Under the pieces are notes generated by a model. It worked only from the letters and a program-made list of their open reading frames with translations. It did not search any database and had not been told where the DNA came from. Shown here one piece after another: positions 33,337 through 42,319 of a stretch of DNA of 52,867 bases. How positions within the stretch are numbered: position 1 is the stretch's first letter; each line of letters opens with the position of its first letter. The translations under genes and the position numbers were made by a program. Source of the stretch: an uncultured Ruminococcus sp. (lineage in GTDB: Bacteria > Bacillota > Clostridia > Lachnospirales > Lachnospiraceae); contig UQKK01000024.1 of NCBI GenBank assembly GCA_900541505.1, positions 1-52,867 on the forward strand, written 5' to 3'.

Positions 33337-34749
33337 CTATTTTTGCTGAATATTCAAAAGCTGTTCATTGCGAATTGGCACAAAAGGCTTGCCCTCAGCC
33401 TGATAACGCAGATAACGCTCACGGAATTTCTTTTGTTGTTCTAATCCTCGCCGTACAACTTCTGTTTCATTACAAACCAAAACTTCTTTGTTTCTCATGA
33501 GTATTTTCCCGTCCACTATTACATCAGAAACATCCTGTCCAGCGCCGTTAAGACGTATCATATTAACCGCAGTTTCCTCCCAGATTGGGAACAACCGGGT
33601 GTTGTTATGAGTATCCAGAGTAATCAGGTCTGCTTTTTTTCCTACGGCAATGGAACCCACTTCATCACCAATACCCAATGCATCAGCACCACCTTGTGTA
33701 GCCAAAAACAAAGATTCCTTTTCAGAGAGACCTTTATGATCTTCAGGCAGGATTGTATGAATCAGCGAGGCGATACGCATTACATTGAATAAATCGTTAT
33801 TCGGATAATCTACACCCAAGCCCACACGGACGCCTAAACGGAGCATTTCCGGAACTGCCGCTACAGCACCCCGTTTTAAATTTGAAATAGGGCAATGGGC
33901 AATAGCGGCACCAGACGATGCCAGCAGCTCCAAATCTGAACCGCGCAGCAAAGAGCCATGATACAGTAATGTATTTGGTCCGATAAAACCTGTTTGATAC
34001 AGCTTTCGCAATTCACCTTCCGGCCAAATGCGCGCAGCCTTTGCAGTGGCATTCTGATCTTCAGCAATATGCGTGGCAAGCCCCACGTGATACTGAGCTG
34101 CCAACCGGGCACACGCCTCAAACACCCATTCTTCACACTGATAAGAAGTTTCCGGCTGGAGACGATAGCGAATTCGTCCTTCGGCGGCACCGTGCCATTT
34201 TTGAATCATGCTTTCTGCCTGAACCAAATCATCTTCAATACTCTTGGAATCGGGATATCCAATACTCTGGTGGATGCAGGGTGCCAAATCCACTCTCAGT
34301 CCACTGTCTACAGCAGCCCGAGCCACTTCATCGGTCCATATGTAGCTATTAGCTACAGTGGTAGTACCTGTCTTGATAGCATTTAAATAGCCCATCATAT
34401 TGACATCGTAGCTATCCACTTCATCAATGAGCGTGTATGCCGGATAAATAACCTTCAAGAGACGGTCTGGTTGTTTGATAACAGGCTCACTTAACAATCC
34501 AGTAATAGCGTACATGTTCCAATTGCCCAAATGATTGTGGCAGTCTACCAATCCCGGCATAAGTAGTTTCCCTGTCATATCCAGTCTCTGTGGGGCTTGA
34601 TACTGACTGTTGATTTGTTCGCTGGTCCCATAATCGACAATCTTACCATTTTGAATGGCAATTGCACCATCTGCAATAGGTCGTTGGTAGGCATCCGGAA
34701 GCAATAATCTGGCATGCTCTAGGATAAGATCAGTATGTAGCTTGTCCAT
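33337..34749 (-). CDS. Metal-dependent amidohydrolase/deaminase (ATZ/TRZ-MtaD type)
   Basis: 470 residues. Metal ligands visible in order: HNH in LVDCHNHLG (near 70), His in ATHIAED, His in LYHGSLL, and Asp in GVDYPNND, which replaces the common GTD. The TIM-barrel is bracketed by the small beta-domain (GKIVDYG, VGKKADLITLD, VIVDGKILM). Relatives deaminate adenosine, S-adenosylhomocysteine, guanine or triazines. It is first in a two-gene unit with the AbgT transporter, and a LacI-type regulator is divergent. A pathway of uptake followed by hydrolysis or deamination is inferred. The substrate is not evident. AAAGGAGTG precedes the ATG at 34749. Confidence 0.87.
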   Translation of the reverse strand: MDKLHTDLILEHARLLLPDAYQRPIADGAIAIQNGKIVDYGTSEQINSQYQAPQRLDMTGKLLMPGLVDCHNHLGNWNMYAITGLLSEPVIKQPDRLLKVIYPAYTLIDEVDSYDVNMMGYLNAIKTGTTTVANSYIWTDEVARAAVDSGLRVDLAPCIHQSIGYPDSKSIEDDLVQAESMIQKWHGAAEGRIRYRLQPETSYQCEEWVFEACARLAAQYHVGLATHIAEDQNATAKAARIWPEGELRKLYQTGFIGPNTLLYHGSLLRGSDLELLASSGAAIAHCPISNLKRGAVAAVPEMLRLGVRVGLGVDYPNNDLFNVMRIASLIHTILPEDHKGLSEKESLFLATQGGADALGIGDEVGSIAVGKKADLITLDTHNNTRLFPIWEETAVNMIRLNGAGQDVSDVIVDGKILMRNKEVLVCNETEVVRRGLEQQKKFRERYLRYQAEGKPFVPIRNEQLLNIQQK

Positions 34750-34811
34750 TTTTACTTCACTCCTTTTGTTTTGTAAATTTTTAAAAATATATTTACTATG
34801 TTTACTATTAT

Positions 34812-34840
34812 TTTATACCATATGTAAATATGATTGTCAA
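34812..34840 (-). promoter_or_regulatory. Promoter with internal palindrome for the amidohydrolase-AbgT unit
   Basis: Minus strand TTGACA (34835-34840), a 17-bp spacer and TATAAA (34812-34817). The spacer contains CATAT-GTAA-ATATG (34819-34832), a good candidate operator for the divergent LacI-family regulator. Further TTTACTAT direct repeats lie just below the -10. Confidence 0.65.
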
Positions 34841-35114
34841 TAACATTCAACTTTTATCGGCATTTTAAACAAACCTCTTTTCAAATAGCACCTGATTCCT
34901 CGGTAGAAACAATATAGTATTCTTTAAATAGCCTACTTGAAAAAAAAAGGTTGAGCGAGTAAAATGGAAAAGAAAGTACGAAAAAAGTATTTCCGGCAGA
35001 GTGTTTAAACATGAAAAAACTTCACTATGCCGGTAAGAAACACCATTTCAGGCTGTATCGTCTGCACCTCTGTAGATAACAGAAGTGTAAATATTTTTAA
35101 AAGGTAGGTAAACA
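34841..35114. other. Gap upstream of the LacI gene with short basic ORFs and a hairpin
   Basis: Contains a CCGGCA...TGCCGG inverted repeat (34993-35033) and two very short basic reading frames on the plus strand: one reads MEKKVRKKYFRQSV, the other begins MKKLHYAGKKHHFRLY. They could be leader peptides or relics of a mobile element. No convincing promoter for the LacI gene was found, although AAAAGGTAGG precedes its start. Confidence 0.35.
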
Positions 35115-36155
35115 ATGCAACATAAAATAACCATGCAAGATATTGCAAATATAGCCGGGGTATCCAAATCCACAGTATCTAACTATATTAATTATCCCAA
35201 TACGAATAAAATTAGCATGGCCACAAAAGAACGTATTCAAGCCGCGCTGGATCAAACTAAGTATGGGTACCAGAAATCCCGACATATCATCCAAACTGGT
35301 CAGCGTACTATCTGCTGTGTATTCCCACGACCAGAACCAGCTCTATCCAGTGCATTTTTGTCTCAAATCCTGGCTGGTGTTCAGCTGGCTCTAACAGAAC
35401 GGAATTGCAACTTAATGATTCCTCCGGCCTCTGGGTTATCTACACTTGAAATCTTTGAGAGGCAACTAAAACTGTGCGGTGGGCAGCAAGGAATCATTTT
35501 GTTTGGTTCACGGTACTTAACAGAGAAAGATACGCAAACTTGTCTGGAGCTTTTAGCAAATAGCCGTATTCCATATGTTTGTGTGAATTTCCCCCCGCTC
35601 ACTGGTTCTATAAACCAGGTAATTATCAACAGAAACGGAATTGTTACGGCACTTACCACTTTGATACAGTTGGGTCACCGAAACATCGGTCTCATGATTG
35701 GGCGGGCTTTAGATGCGGAAACCTTGGCAATTCTGAACCTCTATCGCTCTACATTAGAAAAATATGACATCCCATGCGAGGATGTTAATATTTTGAATGG
35801 GGACTTCACTTATCAAGGTGCCATGGAGGCATTTCTTACCCGCTGTAATACCCGCAACAATGCGCCACTCTCCGCTATCATCTGTCTGTCTGATATTATG
35901 GCAGCCGGAGTTTATGATGCAGCACGCCAACTTGGCATCGCTATTCCTGGAAAACTGTCAGTTATTGCACAAAATGAATCACCTTTCCGCCGTCTATTTT
36001 CACCTCCATTGTCTACAATTCAAGTTCATTTGGAGGAAATCGGAAAGAAAGCTGTCGAGATATTGTTTCAAAGTATTGAATCAGGACATATCGGATATCG
36101 TTCTTATGTGGACGGAGATTTTGTTTTACATGACTCCGTATCAACATATGAATAG
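35115..36155 (+). CDS. LacI-family transcriptional regulator
   Basis: 346 residues. The N-terminal helix-turn-helix is typical (TMQDIANIAGVSKSTVSNYIN) with the hinge following, and the rest is a periplasmic-binding-protein-like ligand domain (ICCVFPRPEPALSSAFLSQILAGVQLAL; later LSDIMAAGVYDAARQLGI). It is divergent from the amidohydrolase-AbgT unit, 365 bp between starts, and probably represses it until a small ligand is bound. Its GC content resembles the two other genes of the cassette and is lower than the flanks. The right copy of the 23-nt direct repeat begins 27 bp after its stop. Confidence 0.92.
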   Translation: MQHKITMQDIANIAGVSKSTVSNYINYPNTNKISMATKERIQAALDQTKYGYQKSRHIIQTGQRTICCVFPRPEPALSSAFLSQILAGVQLALTERNCNLMIPPASGLSTLEIFERQLKLCGGQQGIILFGSRYLTEKDTQTCLELLANSRIPYVCVNFPPLTGSINQVIINRNGIVTALTTLIQLGHRNIGLMIGRALDAETLAILNLYRSTLEKYDIPCEDVNILNGDFTYQGAMEAFLTRCNTRNNAPLSAIICLSDIMAAGVYDAARQLGIAIPGKLSVIAQNESPFRRLFSPPLSTIQVHLEEIGKKAVEILFQSIESGHIGYRSYVDGDFVLHDSVSTYE

Positions 36156-36182
36156 ACTATATAATGTTCAGAACTATATTAG

Positions 36183-36205
36183 GCGGATTCGGAACTTTTA
36201 CCCAT
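36183..36205 (+). repeat. Right copy of the 23-nt imperfect direct repeat
   Basis: Begins GCGGATT and contains GGAACTTTTA followed by CCCAT. Differs at 3 of 23 positions from the copy at 31429-31451. Together they enclose the AbgT, amidohydrolase and LacI genes exactly. Confidence 0.55.
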
Positions 36206-36212
36206 CGGAAAC

Positions 36213-36273
36213 GTGCGCCGCTGGGCGCACTCCAAAAAAGAGCCCCGGCTTTATTCGCCGCAGGCTCTTTTCT
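36213..36273. terminator. Double hairpin terminator between lacI and the arylpyruvate operon
   Basis: First a perfect GTGCGCC-GCTG-GGCGCAC hairpin (36213-36230), then AAAAAAGAGCC ... GGCTCTTTTC (36234-36273) with an A-run on one side and a T-run on the other. It separates two convergent transcription units and should work in both directions. Confidence 0.82.
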
Positions 36274-36316
36274 TAAATCTGACACAATATTCTATCTAAG
36301 ACTCATCAGGGGATTC

Positions 36317-36760
36317 TTATCCCTGCATGTTGGAGACATATGCTTCGGAAGCCTCCCACACATCGAAACCGCTTCCTCTCAAGATATCTACTACCCTTGC
36401 CGGGTCGTCACACTTTAAGACTGCCGATGCATCCGCGCCGTTTGCGAAAGCGTACATGTACTCGATGTTCACTTCCCCTTCCACAATCTGGTGCATCGCC
36501 TTGCTCAAGGACCCTGTCTCATGAGGTACACGAAGCGCCACCACATCTGTCAGCATGGCGGTGATACCGTTCTCCTTTAAGACCGCCTTGCCCTTATTCG
36601 GGTCAGATACAATCATGCGCAGCATACCGTAATCGGAGGTATCCGCCAGACTCAACGCCACAATATTGACATCGTTTCCCGCCAACACGGACAGCACCTC
36701 ATCCAGCCTTCCCTCTCTGTTCTCCAGAAATACAGATAATTGTTGAATTGTGATACCCAT
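36317..36760 (-). CDS. Tandem ACT-domain protein
   Basis: 147 residues forming two ACT-type domains: QQLSVFLENREGRLDEVLSVLAGNDVNIVAL, then GSLSKAMHQIVEGEVNIEYMYAF after about residue 70. ACT domains bind amino acids for allosteric control. Such stand-alone proteins often accompany phenylacetate-CoA ligases and indolepyruvate oxidoreductase genes. It is the last gene of this operon, 18 bp below the second paaK, and has a paralogue earlier in the operon. It probably senses an aromatic amino acid or a branched-chain one. Direct partner unknown. Confidence 0.88.
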   Translation of the reverse strand: MGITIQQLSVFLENREGRLDEVLSVLAGNDVNIVALSLADTSDYGMLRMIVSDPNKGKAVLKENGITAMLTDVVALRVPHETGSLSKAMHQIVEGEVNIEYMYAFANGADASAVLKCDDPARVVDILRGSGFDVWEASEAYVSNMQG

Positions 36761-36778
36761 TACACATTCCTCCCTTTC

Positions 36779-38110
36779 CTACAGATTCCGGTTGTCAATG
36801 ACACGGACTGCCTTGCCTTCGCTTCTCTGAATGGTCTTTGGCTCTACCAGTTTCACACGTGCGGACACACCCAGCGCCTGTTTTAATACAGCACCAATCT
36901 TGTCGCGCAGCGCATCCAGTTTACGGATTTCATCGGAGAACATGCTCTCATCTACTTCTACCATGACAGTCAGTACATCCATGTTGTCCTCTCTGTCCAC
37001 AATCATCATATAGTGAGGTGCCACAGCTCCGCCCATGCTCAGAAGAGCTGTCTCAACCTGGGTCGGGAATACATTGACGCCGCGGATAACCTTCATATCG
37101 TCCGTACGTCCTGTGAACTTGGAGATACGGGGCAGCGTTCTTCCGCATTTACAGGTGCTTCTGTTCATGCTTGTCAAATCCTTTGTGCGGTAACGAAGCA
37201 AAGGCATGGCCTCTTTCGCCAGGGTGGTAAATACCAGTTCTCCTGTCTCCCCATCCGCGCACGGAGCATGGGTAGCCGGGTTTAACACTTCCGGATAGAA
37301 GTAATCCGCATGGATATGCAGTCCTTCGTGGTGGATACAATCCTGCGCCACACCGGGACCGGAAATCTCACACAGACCATAGATATCAAAGCAGTTGATG
37401 TGCAGGATGCTCTCAATCTTCTTGCGCATCTCCACGGTCCAAGGCTCTGCTCCGTGGATACCTGCTTTAATCTTCAGACGGTCCACAACTCCCGCTTCCT
37501 CCATAGATTCCGCCAGATGGAGCGCATAGGAGGGTGTGCAGGCAAATGCGGTAGCGCCCAAATCTTCCATGCACATCATCTGTCTCTTGGTATTTCCCGC
37601 GGACATAGGAATCGCCATGGCTCCCAGCGCCTTCGCGCCGTAATCCAATCCCAATCCTCCGGTGAACAGCCCATATCCGTAACATACGTGGATGATATCC
37701 TCATCGGTGAGTCCTGCCATGGTAAGACAGCGCGCCACACACTCTCCCCACACATCCACATCCTTCTGGGAATACGGTATGACGGTCAGTTTTCCGGTAG
37801 TCCCAGAAGTCCCCTGTACCCGCACCACATCCTTTTTGGGAATTGCCAGAAGTCCGAAGGGATAATTGTCTCTTAAATCTTCCTTTGTCGTAAACGGAAG
37901 CTTTTCGATATCCTCAATTCCCTTGATATCTCCCGGCTCCACGCCCAGGTCATCCATTTTTTTGCGGTAGAACTCTACATTGTGATACGCTCTGTCCACC
38001 ACATCCACGAGGCGCTCGCTCTGGATGTGCGCCATCTCATCTCTGCTCATACATTCGATTTTCGGGTCCCGGATTCTCTCCTTCCAGTTCTCCAATGATA
38101 CTGCTGCCAT
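36779..38110 (-). CDS. paaK: Phenylacetate-CoA ligase (second copy)
   Basis: 443 residues, ANL superfamily, PaaK subfamily. Motifs: VRVQGTSGTTGKLTVIPYSQKD (P-loop), CFDIYGLCEISGPGVAQDC, LRYRTKDLTSMN, and KVIRGVNVFPTQVE at the C-terminal domain. It interconverts arylacetates and aryl-acetyl-CoA with ATP/AMP. In an arylpyruvate-fermenting anaerobe the reverse direction could conserve energy from aryl-acetyl-CoA formed by IorAB. Flanked by two ACT-domain genes. About the same length as the other paaK but clearly diverged, so different aryl side chains are likely. Confidence 0.92.
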   Translation of the reverse strand: MAAVSLENWKERIRDPKIECMSRDEMAHIQSERLVDVVDRAYHNVEFYRKKMDDLGVEPGDIKGIEDIEKLPFTTKEDLRDNYPFGLLAIPKKDVVRVQGTSGTTGKLTVIPYSQKDVDVWGECVARCLTMAGLTDEDIIHVCYGYGLFTGGLGLDYGAKALGAMAIPMSAGNTKRQMMCMEDLGATAFACTPSYALHLAESMEEAGVVDRLKIKAGIHGAEPWTVEMRKKIESILHINCFDIYGLCEISGPGVAQDCIHHEGLHIHADYFYPEVLNPATHAPCADGETGELVFTTLAKEAMPLLRYRTKDLTSMNRSTCKCGRTLPRISKFTGRTDDMKVIRGVNVFPTQVETALLSMGGAVAPHYMMIVDREDNMDVLTVMVEVDESMFSDEIRKLDALRDKIGAVLKQALGVSARVKLVEPKTIQRSEGKAVRVIDNRNL

Positions 38111-38159
38111 CTTCTCTTTACTCCTTATCTGTAATTCTTATTTTCTCTGCAAACCTCTT

Positions 38160-38579
38160 TTACAGGTCCTCCTCTGATACCAGTCTGACTTCTGCCGCCT
38201 TAAGGACTTTTTCCGCGTGTTCAAAATCATCGGTATGGAATACCATAACCGGCGCTTTCCCCTCACGGATGACAAAAGAGTAAATATAGTTGATATTAAT
38301 CTTCCCATCCGCCAGAATGGTGAACATCTGGTTTAGATTTCCCTTTTCATCCTTCAGCTCTGCTCCAATCACATCGCTGACACGCACCACAAATCCTTCT
38401 TTTGTCAGATATTCCTTTGCCTCCGCCGGTTTGTCCACCACAAGGCGCATGATTCCAAATTCCGGTGTATCAAAGGTAGAAATTGCGCGGATATTGATGT
38501 GCGCTTCAACCAGGGCACTGGTCACCCGCATCATACTTCCCGGCTGGTTCTCCACAAATACGGAAATCTGCTTTATCAT
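38160..38579 (-). CDS. ACT-domain protein (first copy)
   Basis: 139 residues with two ACT-like repeats: QISVFVENQPGSMMRVTSALVEAHINIRAIS and, later, GNLNQMFTILADGKININYIYSF. Same layout as the tandem ACT protein at the operon end. It follows iorB by 22 bp and precedes the second paaK by 49 bp. A regulatory role for amino-acid sensing is inferred from the family. No DNA-binding domain is present. Confidence 0.88.
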   Translation of the reverse strand: MIKQISVFVENQPGSMMRVTSALVEAHINIRAISTFDTPEFGIMRLVVDKPAEAKEYLTKEGFVVRVSDVIGAELKDEKGNLNQMFTILADGKININYIYSFVIREGKAPVMVFHTDDFEHAEKVLKAAEVRLVSEEDL

Positions 38580-38601
38580 CCTCTCACCTGCCTTTCTTTT
38601 T

Positions 38602-39174
38602 TTATTTCAGGTTATATCCCACATCAAATGCTTTTTTATTGATTTCTATAGTCTTTGGAGGCACAGTCTTCTCAATCACCTCATACCACTGTTCTTTTGT
38701 AAAATCCATATGCTGCGCGGCAACACCCAGCACAATCAGGTTAAACACTTTCGGATTCCCCAGTTTTTTGGATTCCTCGGTGGCATTAACCTTGTATACT
38801 TTATGCTCTTTCTCCAGGCTTTCGATGATGCCCTGGGGATACTCTGCCGCTCCGATGACCACCGGCATGGGGTCAATGCGCCAGTCGTTGATGATAAGCG
38901 CCCCGTCTTTTTTCAAGAAATGCGCGTACCGCAGCGCCTCCAGCCGTTCAAAAGCGATGATGACATCCGCCTGTCCTTCTTCCACAATAGGCTCTGCCAC
39001 CTTTTCTCCGTAGCGCACGAAAGTGACAACACTTCCGCCTCTCTGCGCCATCCCGTGCACCTCGGACAGCTTCACATCATATCCGCCCGCAATCGTAAGT
39101 CCTCCCAGTATCCGGCTGGTGAGCAGGGTACCCTGTCCGCCGACACCGACTATCATGATATTTTTTCCTGCCAT
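38602..39174 (-). CDS. iorB: Indolepyruvate:ferredoxin oxidoreductase, beta subunit
   Basis: 190 residues. Typical POR gamma-type domain: NIMIVGVGGQGTLLTSRILGGLTIAGGYDVKLSEVHGMAQRGGSV at the N-terminus. With IorA it decarboxylates arylpyruvates (indolepyruvate, phenylpyruvate, hydroxyphenylpyruvate) to aryl-acetyl-CoA and reduces ferredoxin. Starts 2 bp below the iorA stop, so the subunits are coupled. The length is normal for this subunit. Confidence 0.95.
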   Translation of the reverse strand: MAGKNIMIVGVGGQGTLLTSRILGGLTIAGGYDVKLSEVHGMAQRGGSVVTFVRYGEKVAEPIVEEGQADVIIAFERLEALRYAHFLKKDGALIINDWRIDPMPVVIGAAEYPQGIIESLEKEHKVYKVNATEESKKLGNPKVFNLIVLGVAAQHMDFTKEQWYEVIEKTVPPKTIEINKKAFDVGYNLK

Positions 39175-39176
39175 CT

Positions 39177-40934
39177 TTATTCACCCGCCTTTACCAGTTC
39201 TATCGCACCAAATTTGCACAAGGACTCGCACAGTCCGCATCCGGTACACATCGTATCATCGATATGAATGGTCCCATCTTCGTTCTTCGTCATCGCCGGA
39301 CATCCCGGTTTCATGCACATACCGCATTTTTTGCACTTATCCTCATGGGCGATGTACAGAGGTTTCTTTGATTTATCCAGAAGCACGCACGGCGTCTTGG
39401 TGATGATGACGGACACCTCATCTTTTGCCACTTCTTCTTTGATGGTCTTCTCCAGCAGTTCGATATCAAATACATTGACCTCCACCACATTTTTGATTCC
39501 CATGGCACGGCAGAGCCCCGCGATATCGATGGCATAGGTAGGTTCTCCCTGGAGGGTCTTTCCTGTAGCCGCGTGGTCCTGATGTCCGGTCATTCCTGTT
39601 GTGGAATTGTCCAGAATCATCACAGTTCCCGTCGCCTTGTTGTATACCATATTCATCAGCGAATTAACGCCGGTATGTAAAAAGGTGGAATCACCGATGA
39701 CTGCCACCCAGTCCTTGATATATTCTTTGCCTTTCGCCTTCTCCATGCCATGTAAGGTGGAAATGCTGGAGCCCATACACATGGTCGTGTCAATGACTCC
39801 CAGCGGAGACACAGCCCCCAGCGTATAGCAGCCGATATCCCCCGCCGCGTGCATTTTCAGCTTTTTCAGTACATAGAAGGCACTGCGGTGAGGACATCCC
39901 GGACAGAGAATCGGCGGGCGTCCCGGAGCCTGCGCCGGCTCTTTGATATCCAGATTTTCTTTTAAGATAGCCTCGCGCAGCATGTTGGCACTGTATTCGC
40001 CCTGCACGGTGAAAATATCTTTTCCGATTGCCTCAATCCCCCAGGATTTCACCTGTTCCTCGATAACGGGGTCTAATTCTTCCACGATATATAACGTCTC
40101 CACTTTAGAGGCAAAATCTTCAATCAGCTTTCTCGGAAGAGGATTCACCATACCCAGTTTTAAAACCGATGCATCCGGCAAAGCTTCCTTTACATACTGA
40201 TAAGGAATACCGCTGGTGATGACACCAATCTTCGTATCCTTCATCTCTACCCGGTTGATGGAAAGCGTATTCGCCGCCTGGGCAAGCTCCAGATTCCGCT
40301 TTTCAATCTCTACATGACGCCCTTTCGCATTTCCCGGCATCATGACATTTTTCTGGATATTTTTCTCATAAGGCTTATCCGGCACATTTTCTCTTTCTTT
40401 GAGCTCCACGATTCCCTGGGAATGTGCGAGTCTTGTAGTTGTGCGGAAGATAAAGGGGCGGTCATATTTTTCACTGAGTTCAAACGCCACTTTGAAGAAA
40501 TCTTTCGCCTCCGCGCTGTCTGACGGTTCGATGACCGGAATCTGCGCCGCTCTCGCCACCATGCGGGTATCCTGTTCATTCTGGGAACTGTAAAGTCCCG
40601 GGTCGTCCGCCACTACAAGGACAAGTCCGCCGTTTACCCCCATGTAGGATACGGAATACAGCGGGTCTGCCGCCACATTCAAGCCTACATGCTTCATACA
40701 CGCCATGGAGCGCACGCCGGATAAGCTGGCTCCCACCGCCACTTCTGCGGCAACCTTCTCATTTGGAGCCCACTCCTCGTAGACATCCTCTTTATACTGT
40801 ACCAGATATTCACTGATTTCTGTGCTTGGGGTGCCCGGATAGGCGGAGGAAACCTTCACTCCCGCCTCATACGCACCTCTGGCAATCGCCTCATTGCCAA
40901 GCATAATTACCTTCTCTGCCATTTTACAGTCCAT
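39177..40934 (-). CDS. iorA: Indolepyruvate:ferredoxin oxidoreductase, alpha subunit
   Basis: 585 residues. An N-terminal pyrimidine-binding domain (MLGNEAIARGAYEAGVKVSSAYPGTPSTE), a thiamine diphosphate-binding domain (GDIGCYTLG, then VIGDSTFLHTGVNSLMNMVYN with the GDS...N motif), and a C-terminal 2x[4Fe-4S] ferredoxin (CKKCGMCMKPGCP and CTGCGLCESLCKFGAIEL). It holds the active site of arylpyruvate oxidation and is oxygen sensitive, which fits a strict anaerobe. Its start overlaps the first paaK by 11 bp. Confidence 0.96.
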   Translation of the reverse strand: MDCKMAEKVIMLGNEAIARGAYEAGVKVSSAYPGTPSTEISEYLVQYKEDVYEEWAPNEKVAAEVAVGASLSGVRSMACMKHVGLNVAADPLYSVSYMGVNGGLVLVVADDPGLYSSQNEQDTRMVARAAQIPVIEPSDSAEAKDFFKVAFELSEKYDRPFIFRTTTRLAHSQGIVELKERENVPDKPYEKNIQKNVMMPGNAKGRHVEIEKRNLELAQAANTLSINRVEMKDTKIGVITSGIPYQYVKEALPDASVLKLGMVNPLPRKLIEDFASKVETLYIVEELDPVIEEQVKSWGIEAIGKDIFTVQGEYSANMLREAILKENLDIKEPAQAPGRPPILCPGCPHRSAFYVLKKLKMHAAGDIGCYTLGAVSPLGVIDTTMCMGSSISTLHGMEKAKGKEYIKDWVAVIGDSTFLHTGVNSLMNMVYNKATGTVMILDNSTTGMTGHQDHAATGKTLQGEPTYAIDIAGLCRAMGIKNVVEVNVFDIELLEKTIKEEVAKDEVSVIITKTPCVLLDKSKKPLYIAHEDKCKKCGMCMKPGCPAMTKNEDGTIHIDDTMCTGCGLCESLCKFGAIELVKAGE

Positions 40935-42234
40935 CCTTTCGTAAATCTGTCACTCTCTTCGCCTTGCCCTCAAAACGCTGCAAAGAGTTGGGCGCAACCA
41001 GCCGAATCTGTGTTGCCAGACCGAGCTGTGATTTCAGCGCCGCCTTTATCCTCTGCTCCAGGGCACTCAATTTCCCGTAGCTGTCAAGCAGTCTGTCATC
41101 CACCAGTTCCACCGTAATCGTCATCACATCCAGACGGTTCTTTCTCTCCACGAGAATCTCATAGTGGGGACCGATTTCTTCTATCTTAAAGAGTACTTCC
41201 TCAATCTGTGTCGGGAAGACATTGACACCGCGGATAACCAGCATATCATCCGCCCGTCCGGACAGGTTCGCCATACGCACGGTGGTCCTGCCGCACTTGC
41301 AGGGCTCATACATCAGCTTCGTCAAATCGCCCGTACGGTAGCGCACGAGAGGCAGCGCCTCTTTACCGAGACAGGTTATGACCAGCTCCCCGGTCTCACC
41401 TGGCGGCAGCACTTCCTCTGTCTCCGGATTGATAATCTCCGGGATGAACCAGTCCTCATTGATGTGCATACCGCACAGTTCCGTACATTCCCCGGACACG
41501 CCCGGTCCGCATAATTCGCTCATTCCATAATTCTGTGTACAGACGAACTGCTCGCCCCAGACCTTCTTCATTTCCTCTCTCATGGGCTCTGTCATACCCT
41601 CTCCGCCGAAGAGTCCGATGTGGAGTTTCAAATCTTTTGAGGGGTCAATCCCTCTGTTTCTAAGTTCCTCACCCAGATGCAGGGCATAGGACGGGGTTGC
41701 CACCAGCAGAGTCACACCCATATCCTGAAGGAACATAATCTGCTTGTTCGTATTTCCCGATGACATGGGGATAACAGACGCTCCAATCTTCTCCAGTCCT
41801 CCGTGCAGTCCCAGTGCGCCGGTAAAAGTGCCGTAACCAAAAGAAATCTGTGCCACATCGTCAGCGGTCGCCCCGCCCATGCAGGCGATGCGCGCTACGT
41901 TGTTAAGCCACATGTCCAAATCATTCCTTGTATAGCCGACCACCGTCGGTTTTCCCGTAGTCCCGGAGCTCGCGTGATAGCGCACGATTTCCTTTTTGTC
42001 CACCGCAAACAGCCCGTCCGGGTAGTTATCCTTGAAATCTGCCTTATATGTAAAGGGAAGTTTCTGCAAATCTTCCAGAGAAGTGATATCTTCCGGCTTC
42101 ACCTTCGCCTCGTCCATCTTGCGGCGGTAAGGCTCAACACGCTCGTATATGTACTTAACTGTACTTTTAAGCTTCTCAAGCTGGATTGCCTCAATCTCGC
42201 TTCGCGGCAGGGTTTCTTCCTTTGCCCATATCAT
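40924..42234 (-). CDS. paaK: Phenylacetate-CoA ligase (first copy)
   Basis: 436 residues from the ATG at 42234, chosen for its AAAGGAGG 9 nt upstream. The longer frame to 42285 crosses the promoter. Motifs: YHASSGTTGKPTVVGYTRND (P-loop), CTQNYGMSELCGPGVSGEC, VRYRTGDLTKLM, VIRGVNVFPTQIEE. It activates or releases arylacetates in the same operon as iorAB. First gene of the operon paaK-iorA-iorB-ACT-paaK-ACT. The minus-strand promoter region (TATACT near 42275) is shared back to back with the toxin gene promoter. Confidence 0.93.
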   Translation of the reverse strand: MIWAKEETLPRSEIEAIQLEKLKSTVKYIYERVEPYRRKMDEAKVKPEDITSLEDLQKLPFTYKADFKDNYPDGLFAVDKKEIVRYHASSGTTGKPTVVGYTRNDLDMWLNNVARIACMGGATADDVAQISFGYGTFTGALGLHGGLEKIGASVIPMSSGNTNKQIMFLQDMGVTLLVATPSYALHLGEELRNRGIDPSKDLKLHIGLFGGEGMTEPMREEMKKVWGEQFVCTQNYGMSELCGPGVSGECTELCGMHINEDWFIPEIINPETEEVLPPGETGELVITCLGKEALPLVRYRTGDLTKLMYEPCKCGRTTVRMANLSGRADDMLVIRGVNVFPTQIEEVLFKIEEIGPHYEILVERKNRLDVMTITVELVDDRLLDSYGKLSALEQRIKAALKSQLGLATQIRLVAPNSLQRFEGKAKRVTDLRKDGL

Positions 42235-42291
42235 GTCTTTTTCCTCCTTTAGGCATAAAACGTTTGTCTTTTTCCAGTATAACACAATGCT

Positions 42292-42319
42292 TTGACGAGT
42301 TAAAGTAGCAAATTATAAG
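42292..42319 (+). promoter_or_regulatory. Candidate promoter of the toxin mRNA
   Basis: TTGACG (42292-42297), a 16-bp spacer and TATAAG (42314-42319). A start near 42326 would give a leader of about 176 nt before the toxin ATG. Long leaders are known for type I toxin mRNAs, but a nearer promoter cannot be excluded. Confidence 0.45.
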
